Below are positions 43,373-52,799 of a stretch of DNA of 64,000 bases, in pieces. The DNA is taken from NCBI RefSeq assembly GCF_013167215.1, contig NZ_JABJWY010000034.1, positions 124,001 to 188,000 of the forward strand, read 5' to 3'. The notes beneath the pieces are model-generated. The model ran no database searches. It had not been told where the DNA came from and saw only the letters and a list, made by a program, of their open reading frames with translations. The stretch is from Sphingobacterium prati (GTDB lineage Bacteria > Bacteroidota > Bacteroidia > Sphingobacteriales > Sphingobacteriaceae). Each line of letters starts with the position of its first letter. Within the stretch, counting starts at the first letter, position 1. A program made the position numbers and the translations under genes.

Positions 43373-45403
43373 ATGGAACACAAACATATTTATGATGCAC
43401 AAGGTAAACAACTTTGTTGTACACAGACTGAAAAAATATATAATCAGGCAGGCGCCCAGCGTTTAATACAGGGAGCGCCTGCCCAGGATCAGGCGCATAG
43501 TCACAGTGATGATGACGGTCATGATCATTCGGTGGCGGAAGGCAGCACATTGAAACTCTTTCTGCCAGCGATAATTTCATTTGTCCTGCTGATTGTAGCC
43601 ATTGCAATGGACAATTGGGTACCACAGGGATGGTTCAGGGGCTGGATCCGGATCATTTGGTATGTACTGGCTTACATTCCGGTTGGATTCCCAGTGATTA
43701 AAGATGCATTGAAGAGTATTGGAAAAGGAGAGATTTTCTCTGAATTCTTACTGATGAGTATCGCCACCATTGGTGCTTTTGCAATCAAAGAATACCCAGA
43801 GGGTGTTGCTGTAATGCTTTTTTATGCAGTAGGGGAAGTGTTTCAGACATTGGCTGTCAGCCGTGCCAAGAGCAATATTAAGGCGCTCCTGGATCAGCGT
43901 CCGGATGAGGTGACCATTGTTGAAGCAAACAGTAGCCGGGTGATTAAAGCTGAGGCTGCAGCAATAGGTGATGTGATCCAACTGAAGCCCGGGGAGAAGT
44001 TGGGCTTGGATGGGGAACTTATCTCCGATACGGCCTCCTTCAATACGGCGGCGTTGACGGGAGAAAGTAAACCTGACACAAAGGCCAAAGGTGAAGTTGT
44101 GCTGGCCGGAATGATCAACATGAATACCGTGAGTCTGGTAAAGGTGACAACAGCATACCAAGATAGTAAATTGAGCAAAATCCTTGAGCTCGTACAAAAT
44201 GCGACCTCGCAGAAGGCACCTACGGAACTTTTCATCCGGAAATTTGCGAAAATCTATACGCCGATTGTGGTGCTTTTGGCGATAGCGATCTGTCTGCCGC
44301 CTTACTTTTTTGTCGGACAATACGTATTTAGCGATTGGCTTTATCGAGCGCTTGTATTTCTGGTGATTTCCTGTCCATGCGCCTTGGTGATTTCGATTCC
44401 ATTGGGCTATTTTGGTGGCATCGGTGCTGCGAGTAGAAACGGTATCCTGTTCAAGGGAAGTAACTTTCTGGATGCGATGGCAGCGATACAGAATGTTGTC
44501 ATGGATAAAACCGGTACGATGACTGAAGGGGTTTTCAAAGTACAGGAAGTTCGTTTAGAACCAGATTTTGATCAAGCGACAATTCTCAAATTGGTCAATA
44601 AAATCGAAAGCCATAGCAGCCATCCGGTAGCGACAGCAATCAGGGAATATGCGGGTGAGGTCGATGAATCTGTAAATTTGACTGAGGTCGAAGAAATACC
44701 GGGGCATGGGCTGAAAGGTAGTGTGGACGGGAAGGTGTTTTTGGTTGGTAACTTTAAGCTTTTGAGCAAGTTTAATATCAGCTATACCATCGATCCCAAT
44801 ACGATCGTTTACACCACAATAGCCATTGCATTGGATAGTCGCTTCGTTGGATATATTACCATTGCAGATAGTATCAAAGAAGATTCCGCACAGACCATAC
44901 AACTCTTGCACAAACTTGGAGTGAAAGCGACTATGCTAAGTGGCGATAAGAGTACGGTCGTCGCTTATGTAGCGAAGGAATTGGGTATTGATAAAGCCTA
45001 TGGAGATCTACTTCCGGAAGATAAGGTTAATAAAGTCAAGGAAATAAAGGCTATGGGTGAAAGTGTGGCTTTCGTTGGTGATGGCGTCAATGATGCCCCC
45101 GTAGTAGCGTTGAGTGATGTTGGTATAGCTATGGGGGGACTGGGCAGTGATGCAACCATCGAAACCGCAGATGTAGTCATACAAGACGACAAACCATCTA
45201 AGATACCAATAGCAATTAATATTGGTAAACAGACCAAAAAAGTGGTTTACCAAAATATAGGATTGGCATTTGTGGTCAAAGGGGTGGTTTTGATCCTTGG
45301 CGCCGGAGGATTGGCTACGATGTGGGAAGCGGTATTTGCGGATGTAGGTGTTTCTCTTATCGCGATACTGAACGCAATCCGGATCCAGAAGATGAAATTC
45401 TAA
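43373..45403 (+). CDS. P1B-type heavy-metal ATPase (Zn/Cd/Pb group)
   Basis: 676 residues. Instead of an HMA domain the N-terminus has two Cys (QLCCTQ) and a His/Asp cluster (HSHSDDDGHDHS). Core motifs: LTGESKP, CPCALVISIPLG in TM6, phosphorylation site DKTGTMTEG, HSSHPVA-type HP motif and GDGVNDAPVVALSDVGIAMG. The last membrane region has FADVGVSLIAILNA, the Asp-Gly arrangement of Zn/Cd/Pb ATPases. It exports cytoplasmic divalent metal to the periplasm for the RND system. Last gene of the operon; no regulator gene is nearby. Confidence 0.93.
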   Translation: MEHKHIYDAQGKQLCCTQTEKIYNQAGAQRLIQGAPAQDQAHSHSDDDGHDHSVAEGSTLKLFLPAIISFVLLIVAIAMDNWVPQGWFRGWIRIIWYVLAYIPVGFPVIKDALKSIGKGEIFSEFLLMSIATIGAFAIKEYPEGVAVMLFYAVGEVFQTLAVSRAKSNIKALLDQRPDEVTIVEANSSRVIKAEAAAIGDVIQLKPGEKLGLDGELISDTASFNTAALTGESKPDTKAKGEVVLAGMINMNTVSLVKVTTAYQDSKLSKILELVQNATSQKAPTELFIRKFAKIYTPIVVLLAIAICLPPYFFVGQYVFSDWLYRALVFLVISCPCALVISIPLGYFGGIGAASRNGILFKGSNFLDAMAAIQNVVMDKTGTMTEGVFKVQEVRLEPDFDQATILKLVNKIESHSSHPVATAIREYAGEVDESVNLTEVEEIPGHGLKGSVDGKVFLVGNFKLLSKFNISYTIDPNTIVYTTIAIALDSRFVGYITIADSIKEDSAQTIQLLHKLGVKATMLSGDKSTVVAYVAKELGIDKAYGDLLPEDKVNKVKEIKAMGESVAFVGDGVNDAPVVALSDVGIAMGGLGSDATIETADVVIQDDKPSKIPIAINIGKQTKKVVYQNIGLAFVVKGVVLILGAGGLATMWEAVFADVGVSLIAILNAIRIQKMKF

Positions 45404-45501
45404 ATCAATTTTCATTTATGATGTGCTTACCCTTCAAGTTGAGATATTGGAAGGGTAGGTCTTCTATTTTTAGGGGTTGCTGAATTGAAAAGAGCTGACG
45501 T

Positions 45502-45789
45502 TTATTTTGCCACAAGTTTTTCATAGAGCGGCCAGAGCTCCGCGAGGTCATCATCTGATTGTGCTTCTGGATAGTGTTCATCATGGAGATTGCGAATTTC
45601 GACGCCCTGTCCCTGATCATTTACCACAACGGCGGCCCGAAGTTCGTCGGTTCCATCATAATATATGCCCACACCAACAAGCTCGCCATTGAGGATAATT
45701 TCACTGACAATATACTTTCTTGCAGTCTTACCTTTGTGGGCACTATGACCACTAGAAATTGTGTTTCCTTTGTTATAGTGTCTTTCCAT
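45502..45789 (-). CDS. Small protein of unknown function
   Basis: About 95 residues from the ATG at 45789 (an ATG at 45795 adds two residues). A basic N-terminus (GHSAHKGKTARKY) leads to a compact beta-rich part GELVGVGIYYDGTDELRAAV and an acidic end. No family recognised and no signal peptide. Converges with the ATPase gene 98 nt away. Coding seems likely from composition and length but not certain. Confidence 0.6.
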   Translation of the reverse strand: MERHYNKGNTISSGHSAHKGKTARKYIVSEIILNGELVGVGIYYDGTDELRAAVVVNDQGQGVEIRNLHDEHYPEAQSDDDLAELWPLYEKLVAK

Positions 45790-46000
45790 AAACATAGAAC
45801 ACTGGAAATATCAATTTGTTGTGTTTTCTAAATATTTTCTGCCTTCCGCTCGAATTGCGGTATCTATATTGAATCTTGGTTATCTGGCCACAGTGCTTGA
45901 TGACGAAAATAATCTGGGCACGACCATGCTGGAAACAAATGGCGACCTTATTCCGTTATCAGATGTCATTCAAACATCAGTGTCAATTATATCTCAATAA
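45779..46000 (+). pseudogene. Unassigned coding-like remnant without start codon
   Basis: A plus-strand open frame ends in TAA at 45998 and reads ...FLPSARIAVSILNLGYL, then ATVLDDENNLGTTMLE, then NGDLIPLSDVIQTSV. It has protein-like composition, but there is no ATG after the preceding stop at 45776-45778 and the 5' end overlaps the start of the minus-strand gene. Most likely the 3' remnant of a deleted gene; no family recognised. Confidence 0.35.
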
Positions 46001-46098
46001 TTGGCACTGTGTCATATCTAGCTGGCGACGGATTGTCTGAGACGACCTTCCAGATGTAGCCCGTGCTGTTTCGATCAACTGTTCATACTTGGAAATCG

Positions 46099-46116
46099 AA
46101 TAGTGTATACACTATT
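46099..46116. promoter_or_regulatory. 18-bp perfect palindrome
   Basis: AATAGTGTATACACTATT is self-complementary and lies over the stop of the DUF389 remnant. It resembles the palindrome at 12829 in its TAGTGTA half-site, but the spacing differs, so a shared regulator is not established. Confidence 0.35.
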
Positions 46117-46766
46117 TGAACTTCCTGCCTATGACTTCCAGGCTATCTTTTGGAAAACGGTTTTTTAACCAAAGCCGTAATTTTAATTGTTGTACTTCAG
46201 CCAAAGGATTTTTTGACGAATAAATAAAGGCAACGACATTCGCTCAACTATCCTTTTTTTTGCGTAATACTGCTGTTGTCCTATGCTATAGGATTGTAGT
46301 TCTGGAAAAAGTACTGCTAGATCTTTATCTAATTGTGGGCTTGCTACCTGATATTTCGCAAGCTCATTGTTGAGTGCCCGTATGGTTAAATCTTTATCAT
46401 TTACAGCTGCACTTCGTTTGTCGATTTCACTAAGGATCGTTGTTTTTAGATCGAGGCTGTCCTGTCTAATGATTAGATCGGTGTGCGCAATACCAAATGA
46501 TTCCATGGATTTTTTTAAAGCAGCAATTTCTTGATCACTAAATTTCTTCGCTAAAAAGGCTAATTCTAACCGTTTCGGTTTAGTGAGCAATTTTTCGTAG
46601 ACGACTGTGTAACCTTTATCACTAAATTGTTGTTGAACAAATTGTTTAACCTTATTTGTGTATTTCTTCTCTTGTAGCAGATTATAGGCGAAGTATAAGC
46701 TGGTATTACCAAGGCAAGAATAATCAGTGTGATGCTCTGACTTATTCTTTTCTCCCTTTTTGGATC
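46112..46766 (-). pseudogene. Frameshifted, 5'-truncated DUF389 (TIGR00341) gene
   Basis: Three frames together read as the C-terminal half of a DUF389 membrane protein. From 46766 inward, VDPKREKRISQSITLIILAL is the last membrane helix. A first shift near 46700 leads to YNLLQEKKYTNKVKQFVQQQ and the longest frame (46183-46590, LLTKPKRLELAFLAKKF, SYSIGQQQYYAKKRIVE). A second shift near 46240 leads to VVAFIYSSKNPLAEVQQLKL and LWLKNRFPKDSLEVIGRKFK ending at 46112. The membrane-rich N-terminal domain is missing. The 135-residue frame alone is not an intact gene. Confidence 0.85.
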
Positions 46767-46769
46767 AAC

Positions 46770-46955
46770 ATAATGTATTTAAATATTTCGCAGGAGACAT
46801 TGAGTCGGTTAAAATCAAAACTATCGCTTTTTTGTGTTGCGTCCATTTTTAACAAAGAGGATGGAATTTTCTTGGATGCTTTTATCAGGTTTTCTTTACT
46901 TGATACGGCATGTGTTCATTATTGTACAGTCAAACGTTCATTAATGGACATCTAA
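46770..46955 (+). pseudogene. Possible Crp/Fnr helix-turn-helix remnant at the junction with DUF389
   Basis: MYLNISQETLSRLKSKL (from the ATG at 46773) closely resembles the recognition helix end of Bacteroidota Crp/Fnr regulators. Nothing upstream in frame belongs to that family, since upstream lies the DUF389 remnant on the opposite strand. The residues after SKL do not continue the family and the frame stops at 46955. This looks like the 3' end of a lost regulator joined to DUF389 by deletion. From 46956 to 47079 only leader sequence of the next gene is present. Confidence 0.45.
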
Positions 46956-47079
46956 AAGAAGGTATTGTTCTAAGTTGTTGTCATTCAGCGGGTAATAATA
47001 TTGGCAGATTAGTTGAGTTTGTTTTATAATAACCTGGTTCGGTAAAGATTTCGATTATCGCGTCATTGAATAACAACGT

Positions 47080-47955
47080 ATGAATATTAAAACAATACTA
47101 TCCGCGATATTGATCGCCTATTGTGCACAATCTCAAGCACAGAAAATCAATTTTAAATGGGAAAAGGATTCTATTGGTGACAGACTGATCGACAAAATTG
47201 CGATGAGTGTGCCAGTAACTATAGAAAATAAGACTTATGCTTTTCAGTTTGACCTGGGTGCTAATGCTACACTAATTTATGATCAATGCTTCCCCGAGGC
47301 CGCATTTATTAAATCGAAAAAGGTAGATCCTACTTCCGATGCGGGAGGGCATACTATTTTTACCATTGATGACCAAAGTTTTAATATTGGTGACTATCCG
47401 ATAAAGAATCATAAGCTCTATGGCCTATTGAATCATGGTCAGGGGGAATCCTGTGGAACAGTTGGAGCAGACGTCTTTCAGGGGAAATGCCTAATTATTG
47501 ATTTCCCAAAGCAAAGTATTACTGTTGTTAACGAAGTGGATAAGGGTATTGAACGGAAGACGGTATTCGTACCAATGAACATCGTCAATAATAAAGCAAT
47601 AATCCCTTTGAAGATCGATGGTAAAACGTATAACTTTTTATATGACAGTGGTTCAAGTATATTCCCGATCGTAAGTTACAGACAGAATTTTGATCGTTTA
47701 ATCACAAATGCAAAAGCTAAAGATGAACTGAATATTCGAAATTTTAATAACCCCCTTATTGTAAAATCTGTTGAGACAAATACGGCAGTCCAGATCGGAG
47801 ATAACACATTTGGTGTGAAGGAATTTTGGTATACCGAGGATGATTTCTTCTCCATTAAACAAGATAATATTGACGGGATTGTCGGCAATGTCTTCTTTAT
47901 GGATAAAACGATTGTTATTGATTTTAAAAACAAAAGATTTGGAATTAGAAAGTAG
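47080..47955 (+). CDS. Exported retropepsin-like aspartic-protease-fold protein
   Basis: 291 residues with a cleavable signal peptide (LSAILIAYCAQSQAQ). Two similar lobes: residues 50-150 contain FQFDLGANATLIY and GTVGADVFQGKCLIIDF; residues 175-290 contain YNFLYDSGSSIFPI and IDGIVGNVFFMDKTIVIDF. The D-[LS]-G-[AS] boxes and following GN/GA-x-F strands match pepsin/retropepsin-type folds. Periplasmic. Catalytic Asp residues are present in both lobes; protease activity is not proven. Ends before a strong terminator. Confidence 0.72.
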   Translation: MNIKTILSAILIAYCAQSQAQKINFKWEKDSIGDRLIDKIAMSVPVTIENKTYAFQFDLGANATLIYDQCFPEAAFIKSKKVDPTSDAGGHTIFTIDDQSFNIGDYPIKNHKLYGLLNHGQGESCGTVGADVFQGKCLIIDFPKQSITVVNEVDKGIERKTVFVPMNIVNNKAIIPLKIDGKTYNFLYDSGSSIFPIVSYRQNFDRLITNAKAKDELNIRNFNNPLIVKSVETNTAVQIGDNTFGVKEFWYTEDDFFSIKQDNIDGIVGNVFFMDKTIVIDFKNKRFGIRK

Positions 47956-48005
47956 ACTGCTATGTTTTAATTCGTCAATGTATCAGATTGATATTTGATA
48001 AAAGC

Positions 48006-48036
48006 AAGGCCAGCCCATAAAAAGATGGCTGGCCTT
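48006..48036. terminator. Terminator between convergent genes
   Basis: Perfect 10-bp stem AAGGCCAGCC / GGCTGGCCTT with an 11-nt loop, between the aspartic-protease-like gene and the MFS gene. Confidence 0.8.
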
Positions 48037-48061
48037 CGTTGAATAGTATCGCTATCGAAAT

Positions 48062-49297
48062 TTAATTTTCAAGCTGTTCTTTACTCTTTCGTTTAAAAGC
48101 TGAATATACAATAATGACGCTGATAGTCATTAGAATAAACGCGAGAAAAAAGGGCGCTCCAGAGAATTTGAATGGGGCATTATCATGTGTAAAAAAGTAA
48201 AACAGATTTGTCATCATTGGAGGACCTATAATCGATGTTGCACTCATTAAACTGGTCAATGCTCCCTGAAGTTCTCCCTGTTCATTTGATGGCACATTTT
48301 TGGTAATGACAGATTGCAGTGCAGGACCACATATTCCACCCAGGCAATAGGGGATAAGAAAGACAAACATCATCCAACCCTGATTGGCAAATGCAAATAA
48401 TAATAGTCCTATTGCATAAAAAATCAGTCCATAATAAATGCTTTTTTGCTCACCGAGTTTTGGTGTGGTCCAACGTATCAAGACACCTTGTACAAGGCCA
48501 ATCAATAGGCCGATGACCCCAAGTGAGATACCAACCATTCTTTCGGTCCAATCAAATTTGTACATGGTAAAGAAATTCCAGTTACTCTGTACGGCATGGC
48601 CTGCAATATAGATCAGGATCAATGCTACGATCAAGCCAGAAATTTCGGGGTGTTTTCCCAGAAAGCGAAAGGATCCAATGGGGTTAGCGCGTTTCCAGTC
48701 GAAAGCCCGTCGCTTATCTTTGTCCAAGCTTTCGGGCAGAATAAAATACCCATATAGAAAATTCAATAGACATAAGCCTGCCGCAGCGTAAAAAGGAACC
48801 CGTGCACCATAATGTCCAAGCAATCCCCCAATTACGGGGCCAATAATAAAGCCCAATCCGAAGGCAGCACCAATTAATCCGAAGTTTTTGGCCCTATCCT
48901 CATCGGTAGAAATATCCGCGATATAAGCACTGGCGGTTGTGAAACTTGCTCCTGTCAATCCAGCAATAACCCGTCCCAAGAATAACCAACCTATCGAAGG
49001 GGCGAGGGCGAGAAAAATGTAGTCTACTGCAAAACCGAACAAAGAAATCAAAATAATCGGTCTTCGTCCATATTTGTCACTCAGATTACCTACTACAGGT
49101 GAGAATATAAACTGTGTGAAAGCATAAGCGAAACCCAGCCAGCCACCGTACTTTGCAGCTTCGCTGATGTCGCTGTGGATCAGTTCTTCAATCAATTTTG
49201 GAACCACTGGAATGATAATACCCCATCCTGTGATATCAATAAGTAAAGTGATAAATATAAAGCCTATGGCGGCCTTTTTCTTGGAGTTGTCAATCAT
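48062..49297 (-). CDS. TetA-like MFS efflux transporter
   Basis: 411 residues, 12 membrane helices. Landmarks of the TCR/Tet class: [20 protein letters not shown], motif [18 protein letters not shown], and the motif C-like [15 protein letters not shown]. The family exports drugs by proton antiport; this one is chromosomal with no TetR beside it, so its drug range is unknown and resistance should not be assumed. Confidence 0.9.
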   Translation of the reverse strand: MIDNSKKKAAIGFIFITLLIDITGWGIIIPVVPKLIEELIHSDISEAAKYGGWLGFAYAFTQFIFSPVVGNLSDKYGRRPIILISLFGFAVDYIFLALAPSIGWLFLGRVIAGLTGASFTTASAYIADISTDEDRAKNFGLIGAAFGLGFIIGPVIGGLLGHYGARVPFYAAAGLCLLNFLYGYFILPESLDKDKRRAFDWKRANPIGSFRFLGKHPEISGLIVALILIYIAGHAVQSNWNFFTMYKFDWTERMVGISLGVIGLLIGLVQGVLIRWTTPKLGEQKSIYYGLIFYAIGLLLFAFANQGWMMFVFLIPYCLGGICGPALQSVITKNVPSNEQGELQGALTSLMSATSIIGPPMMTNLFYFFTHDNAPFKFSGAPFFLAFILMTISVIIVYSAFKRKSKEQLEN

Positions 49298-49462
49298 GGC
49301 CTAAAAATAGAAAATTCCTGAAAAAATTCACCTAAATTTTAAAAGGTTAATCTGTGGTAAACTATTGGACTAATTGAGAAAGTTGGTCGATAATGTCATT
49401 ATGCATGTTGTAAGGTTCAAATCTACTGGAAAAATAAGTTGTCTTCCACCGGTTCGCCGCGC

Positions 49463-49930
49463 TTAAATAGTGCGGCAAATAGCATGATGCCGTACGGGGA
49501 AGTTACAGGAATTGGCGATAAAGCAAAGTTGATTTGCTTCGTGATGTAGTGATGTCGCCAATGCTATTTTATCAGGATCTGAAATAACGACTTCTGGAAA
49601 CAGATCAACCTGCACAAATCTGCCACTTGCATCAGGGCAGGTTTCTAATACCGCCTCCGCATTGTCCGTGTACGAAATCACTTCAATGTTATTTTTGGAA
49701 CATACATATAGATAAGACATCATATGGCAGGAAACAAGGCTACTCAGTAAGAGATCTTCGGGGTTATATAATCTTGGGTCACCCTTGAAAGCCTTTGCCG
49801 CTGAGACCTGTAAATCTGCCTTTCCCTGGATGGAAATCCGATGGCTCTTGTTATATACCTTTGGTAGGGATGTAGACTGTTCCTGGTAAAACCATGTCAA
49901 ACCAGCCTTAAAGTAATGTTTGAAACTCAT
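49463..49930 (-). CDS. OsmC family peroxidase-like protein
   Basis: 155 residues. The OsmC fold is indicated by YNPEDLLLSSLVSCHMMSYL with the first redox Cys, and HHEANQLCFIANSCNFPV with the second (CFIANS). These reduce organic hydroperoxides. Soluble, cytoplasmic. The C-terminus HHAICRTI differs from the usual OsmC end and has a further Cys. It lies 45 nt downstream of the DinB gene on the same strand and is probably cotranscribed with it. Confidence 0.9.
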   Translation of the reverse strand: MSFKHYFKAGLTWFYQEQSTSLPKVYNKSHRISIQGKADLQVSAAKAFKGDPRLYNPEDLLLSSLVSCHMMSYLYVCSKNNIEVISYTDNAEAVLETCPDASGRFVQVDLFPEVVISDPDKIALATSLHHEANQLCFIANSCNFPVRHHAICRTI

Positions 49931-49975
49931 TCTATGAAATAGCGCTTTTATTAATTTCTACTTATGATACCAACA

Positions 49976-50428
49976 TTATATTCGAACAAACGAAATATAA
50001 TCCGTGTTGATCGGATCAATTCCATTTCTTCTCATTTCTGAGGCTATTTGCGCTCTGTGATAAGTACCATGATTAAATACATGTAAGAGGATGTCTCCAA
50101 ATGAATTTTGGAACTGTTCATTCTTCGTATTGGTATAGGATATGATTGCTGGGAGCTCAGCCGCATCAGCGTCGACCTTTTCCTTAAATCCCGAAGAAGC
50201 CAGTTGATGGTATTGTTCACATGTTAATAGACTATGTTCATCCCAAACACCTACGGGAGGTTTTTCGCCATTCAGTCGATATAACCATATCAGCTGTGCA
50301 TTCATTATATGACTGAATAATCGTAAACACACGGAAGGCGTTTTTTCGGCTTCCAGTTTCATTTTGTCGATGAGCAAGTTATTCGCCCAATCGTTATATA
50401 ACCATAATTGTACTAGTGGAGTTGACAT
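49976..50428 (-). CDS. DinB family protein
   Basis: 150 residues, four-helix DinB/YfiT fold. Metal ligands: His in LFSHIMNAQLIWL and the pair in HVFNHGTYHRAQIA (H-x3-H). YNDWANNLLIDKM marks the first helix. DinB-like proteins include thiol-dependent transferases; the substrate is unknown. First of two genes, with OsmC downstream. Confidence 0.9.
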   Translation of the reverse strand: MSTPLVQLWLYNDWANNLLIDKMKLEAEKTPSVCLRLFSHIMNAQLIWLYRLNGEKPPVGVWDEHSLLTCEQYHQLASSGFKEKVDADAAELPAIISYTNTKNEQFQNSFGDILLHVFNHGTYHRAQIASEMRRNGIDPINTDYISFVRI

Positions 50429-50572
50429 CTCGAATGACTTAGTTGTAATATTAAATATACGTAAGTTAAGTATGTAAAGGTAGGTTGAAGCGTTATTTTT
50501 TTTGCTGTCCGGTAGTGCTTCATTGGCTAATTCCGTGGGTTGTTTAAGGGACGAATGATAAGCTGAAATGAT

Positions 50573-50580
50573 TATCTTTG
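50573..50580 (+). promoter_or_regulatory. -7 box upstream of the membrane protein gene at 50602
   Basis: TATCTTTG matches TAnnTTTG, 21 nt before the ATG. A TTG at 50540 is rather distant for a -33 box. Confidence 0.4.
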
Positions 50581-50601
50581 CGGATAATTGAAAGGCACTG
50601 A

Positions 50602-51264
50602 ATGGATAGTAAAAAGGTTTATAAGGTCATTGGTTACAATGTGTTGTATATTGTAACCAATCTTTTGTTGTATTATCCGTTCGATATGAAATCGACAGGA
50701 TTAAGCTTTTGTGCAATTGGCTTAACCCTGATCAATTTATATTATTTTCTGGAATGGAAGAAAGATGCCAAAAAAGGGGAGTTTGTACAAAAGTACAAAG
50801 CTGTTCATCAGCGCTCCTTGAGTAAAGCCACAATAAATTACAAAGAGACGTATACTGTAAGTTCAAGTATATTAGCGACGATGATTTTTGGATCAATTAT
50901 TTGCTTTTCGGGAATTGGTATGTTTTACGAGAAATCAATCTTCGGTGTTTTCGTCTTATTTATTGGTGGAAAATTTCTACTGATTCCATTTACAGAGAAA
51001 ACAACCATTAAGTTGGCTCCTAACGGGATATACATGAGTGATTATCAGTTTGTCTTTATCAATGATATTCAGGAAATTAATTTTAAACGCCACCTTGGAA
51101 AGAGTAAATGCGAAATGTTTTTGAAGATAAAAGATCCGACATTGTATGGTTTGAAAGATTCGTATATAGCTGTTCCAATTGGGGGTGATATGAAACAGGT
51201 TGAGCAATTGATTGCTGTCGTGAAAAAGCTATTTTCCAATACACGCATATCTCAGAATATTTAA
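50602..51264 (+). CDS. Membrane protein with PH-like tail, unknown function
   Basis: 220 residues. Four membrane segments in two hairpins (VIGYNVLYIVTNLLLYYP, LSFCAIGLTLINLYYFLE; SSILATMIFGSIICFSG, SIFGVFVLFIGGKFLLIPF) are followed by a soluble beta-rich domain TTIKLAPNGIYMSDYQFVFI with IQEINFKR, as in PH-like membrane proteins. No family name recognised. Monocistronic. Confidence 0.78.
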   Translation: MDSKKVYKVIGYNVLYIVTNLLLYYPFDMKSTGLSFCAIGLTLINLYYFLEWKKDAKKGEFVQKYKAVHQRSLSKATINYKETYTVSSSILATMIFGSIICFSGIGMFYEKSIFGVFVLFIGGKFLLIPFTEKTTIKLAPNGIYMSDYQFVFINDIQEINFKRHLGKSKCEMFLKIKDPTLYGLKDSYIAVPIGGDMKQVEQLIAVVKKLFSNTRISQNI

Positions 51265-51335
51265 ATATTCGTTTGATCGAAATAAATTTATTATTTTTAG
51301 TAATTGTTTGATTAATAGATTTAAAGGAAAGCTTT

Positions 51336-52490
51336 ATGAGAACTTCTTTACGGTGTTTATCGATGTTTTTGCTATTTCCTATTTTGACCTTTGCTCAGAC
51401 ACATTACTTCATTACAGGCAAGGTAGATCAGCTGAAAGATGGCAGTAAGCTTTTTCTAGTTTATAATAGCGATGGTGTTTCGTTTGTAGATTCCACAGAA
51501 ACCAAAGGGGGACACTTTAGCTTTAGGGGGCAGCTGGCGTATCCGATTTATTCTGCGCTTTATCTCCATAAAAATCCCTACGTGAACAAGCTACAGCCTG
51601 GTGAAAAACTGGATTACTTCCGCTTTTATTTGGAAGCTGCTCAGATCGAGATGAATGCGAAGGATTCACTAAAAAATATTGTATTGAATGGATCCAAACT
51701 CAATACGGAAAATGCGGAGCTCCTAGAGACGAAAAAAACTATTGACAATAAATTCGACGCATTAAATAAAGAATTTGCCAAACTTCCACCAGAACAACAG
51801 AAAGATTCTGTCATATTTGCCCAGTTTCTCGCACGGGAAAAGAATCTTATGGATGAAAACTACAGTGCCTATCTGGATTTTGCTAAGAACCATCCCGATT
51901 CATACCTCAGTGTAATTGGTTTAAGTTTTGTTGCAGGGCAGGAGAAATTTTATGCATCGGCCAAGTCAGCGTTTGATGGTCTTGCGATTAGGCTAAAAGA
52001 AAGTCCGTTGGGTAAGGTAATTCCGTTGCAGTTGGAAGCCCAGTCCAAAACCAAAGTCGGGCAACAGGCGCCAGACCTAACGCTCAAAAACCCGGCGGGG
52101 AAAACCATCAAAATTTCGGATTTTTCGGGAAAGTATTTACTCATAGATTTTTGGGCGAGCTGGTGTGGCCCTTGTCGTGCGGAAAATCCCAACCTGGTAA
52201 AAGCTTATCAAAAATATCATGTTAAAGGATTTGAGATACTGGGAATCTCTCTGGACGATGCGGCACGGAAAGATGCCTGGATTGAGGCAATAAAAGGAGA
52301 TAACCTATTATGGGCTCAGGTTTCGGATCTAGGCGGCTGGGACAGTTACGCAGCAAAAATTTATGGAATTAATGCTATTCCTGCCAGTTTTCTGTTTGAT
52401 CCCGATGGTAAAATAATCGCCCGTAATCTAAGGGCTGAGGAATTACAAAATATGCTGAAGAGGGTCTTCGCAGACCTACCGACTCATTAA
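51336..52490 (+). CDS. TlpA-type thiol-disulfide oxidoreductase with N-terminal DUF4369
   Basis: 384 residues. A signal peptide (CLSMFLLFPILTFAQ) is followed by a DUF4369 domain (ITGKVDQLKDGSKLFLVYN, DSTETKGGHFSF), a helical linker, and a C-terminal thioredoxin-like domain LLIDFWASWCGPCRAENPNL with the CGPC pair near residue 277, plus the cis-Pro loop INAIPASFLFDP. Periplasmic; keeps extracytoplasmic Cys reduced, for example in cytochrome c maturation. DUF4369-TlpA fusions are typical of Bacteroidota. Confidence 0.93.
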   Translation: MRTSLRCLSMFLLFPILTFAQTHYFITGKVDQLKDGSKLFLVYNSDGVSFVDSTETKGGHFSFRGQLAYPIYSALYLHKNPYVNKLQPGEKLDYFRFYLEAAQIEMNAKDSLKNIVLNGSKLNTENAELLETKKTIDNKFDALNKEFAKLPPEQQKDSVIFAQFLAREKNLMDENYSAYLDFAKNHPDSYLSVIGLSFVAGQEKFYASAKSAFDGLAIRLKESPLGKVIPLQLEAQSKTKVGQQAPDLTLKNPAGKTIKISDFSGKYLLIDFWASWCGPCRAENPNLVKAYQKYHVKGFEILGISLDDAARKDAWIEAIKGDNLLWAQVSDLGGWDSYAAKIYGINAIPASFLFDPDGKIIARNLRAEELQNMLKRVFADLPTH

Positions 52491-52799
52491 GATCGCTATC
52501 TTCCTCTCCAAAATATCCCTGTGAGTTGGGCTTTTACAAAACATGACATTTTGTTCCAAAAATAAGTATGAAAAATTGCCTACAATTGCAAGCGATTTTC
52601 TATCTTGCGCCTTTAATTAGAGATCACATGGCTATAAGATATTCGGGCTGTAAGCAGGTTTAACTGATTGCTGGATGCTTTAAAAATTTATTTTTTCAAC
52701 TTGTATCTTATTTTGATACAAGTGATAGAATGAACGCGTCAGGTCATCGGTGGAAGAGCGGCCGACTATTTTTGTTTTTGATATTATTCGACTTATTTG
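52491..52799. other. Leader region with a hairpin before the DedA gene
   Basis: About 309 nt. A 9-bp hairpin ACTTGTATC / GATACAAGT (52699-52723) has a 7-nt loop and lies about 77 nt upstream of the DedA start. A partial -7-like TATCTTGC is near 52600. No gene recognised. Confidence 0.45.

Noticed and set aside
43748..44320. 190-residue frame antisense to the metal ATPase
   Set aside because: Lies entirely within a well-supported gene on the other strand, with Cys/His/Arg-rich composition typical of antisense frames.
46183..46590. 135-residue minus-strand frame as an intact gene
   Set aside because: Flanking sequence in the other two frames continues the same DUF389 protein, so this is the middle of a frameshifted pseudogene.
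48062..49297. Calling the MFS protein a tetracycline-resistance determinant
   Set aside because: It has the TCR/Tet family pattern only; no regulator, mobile context or specific resistance signature is present.
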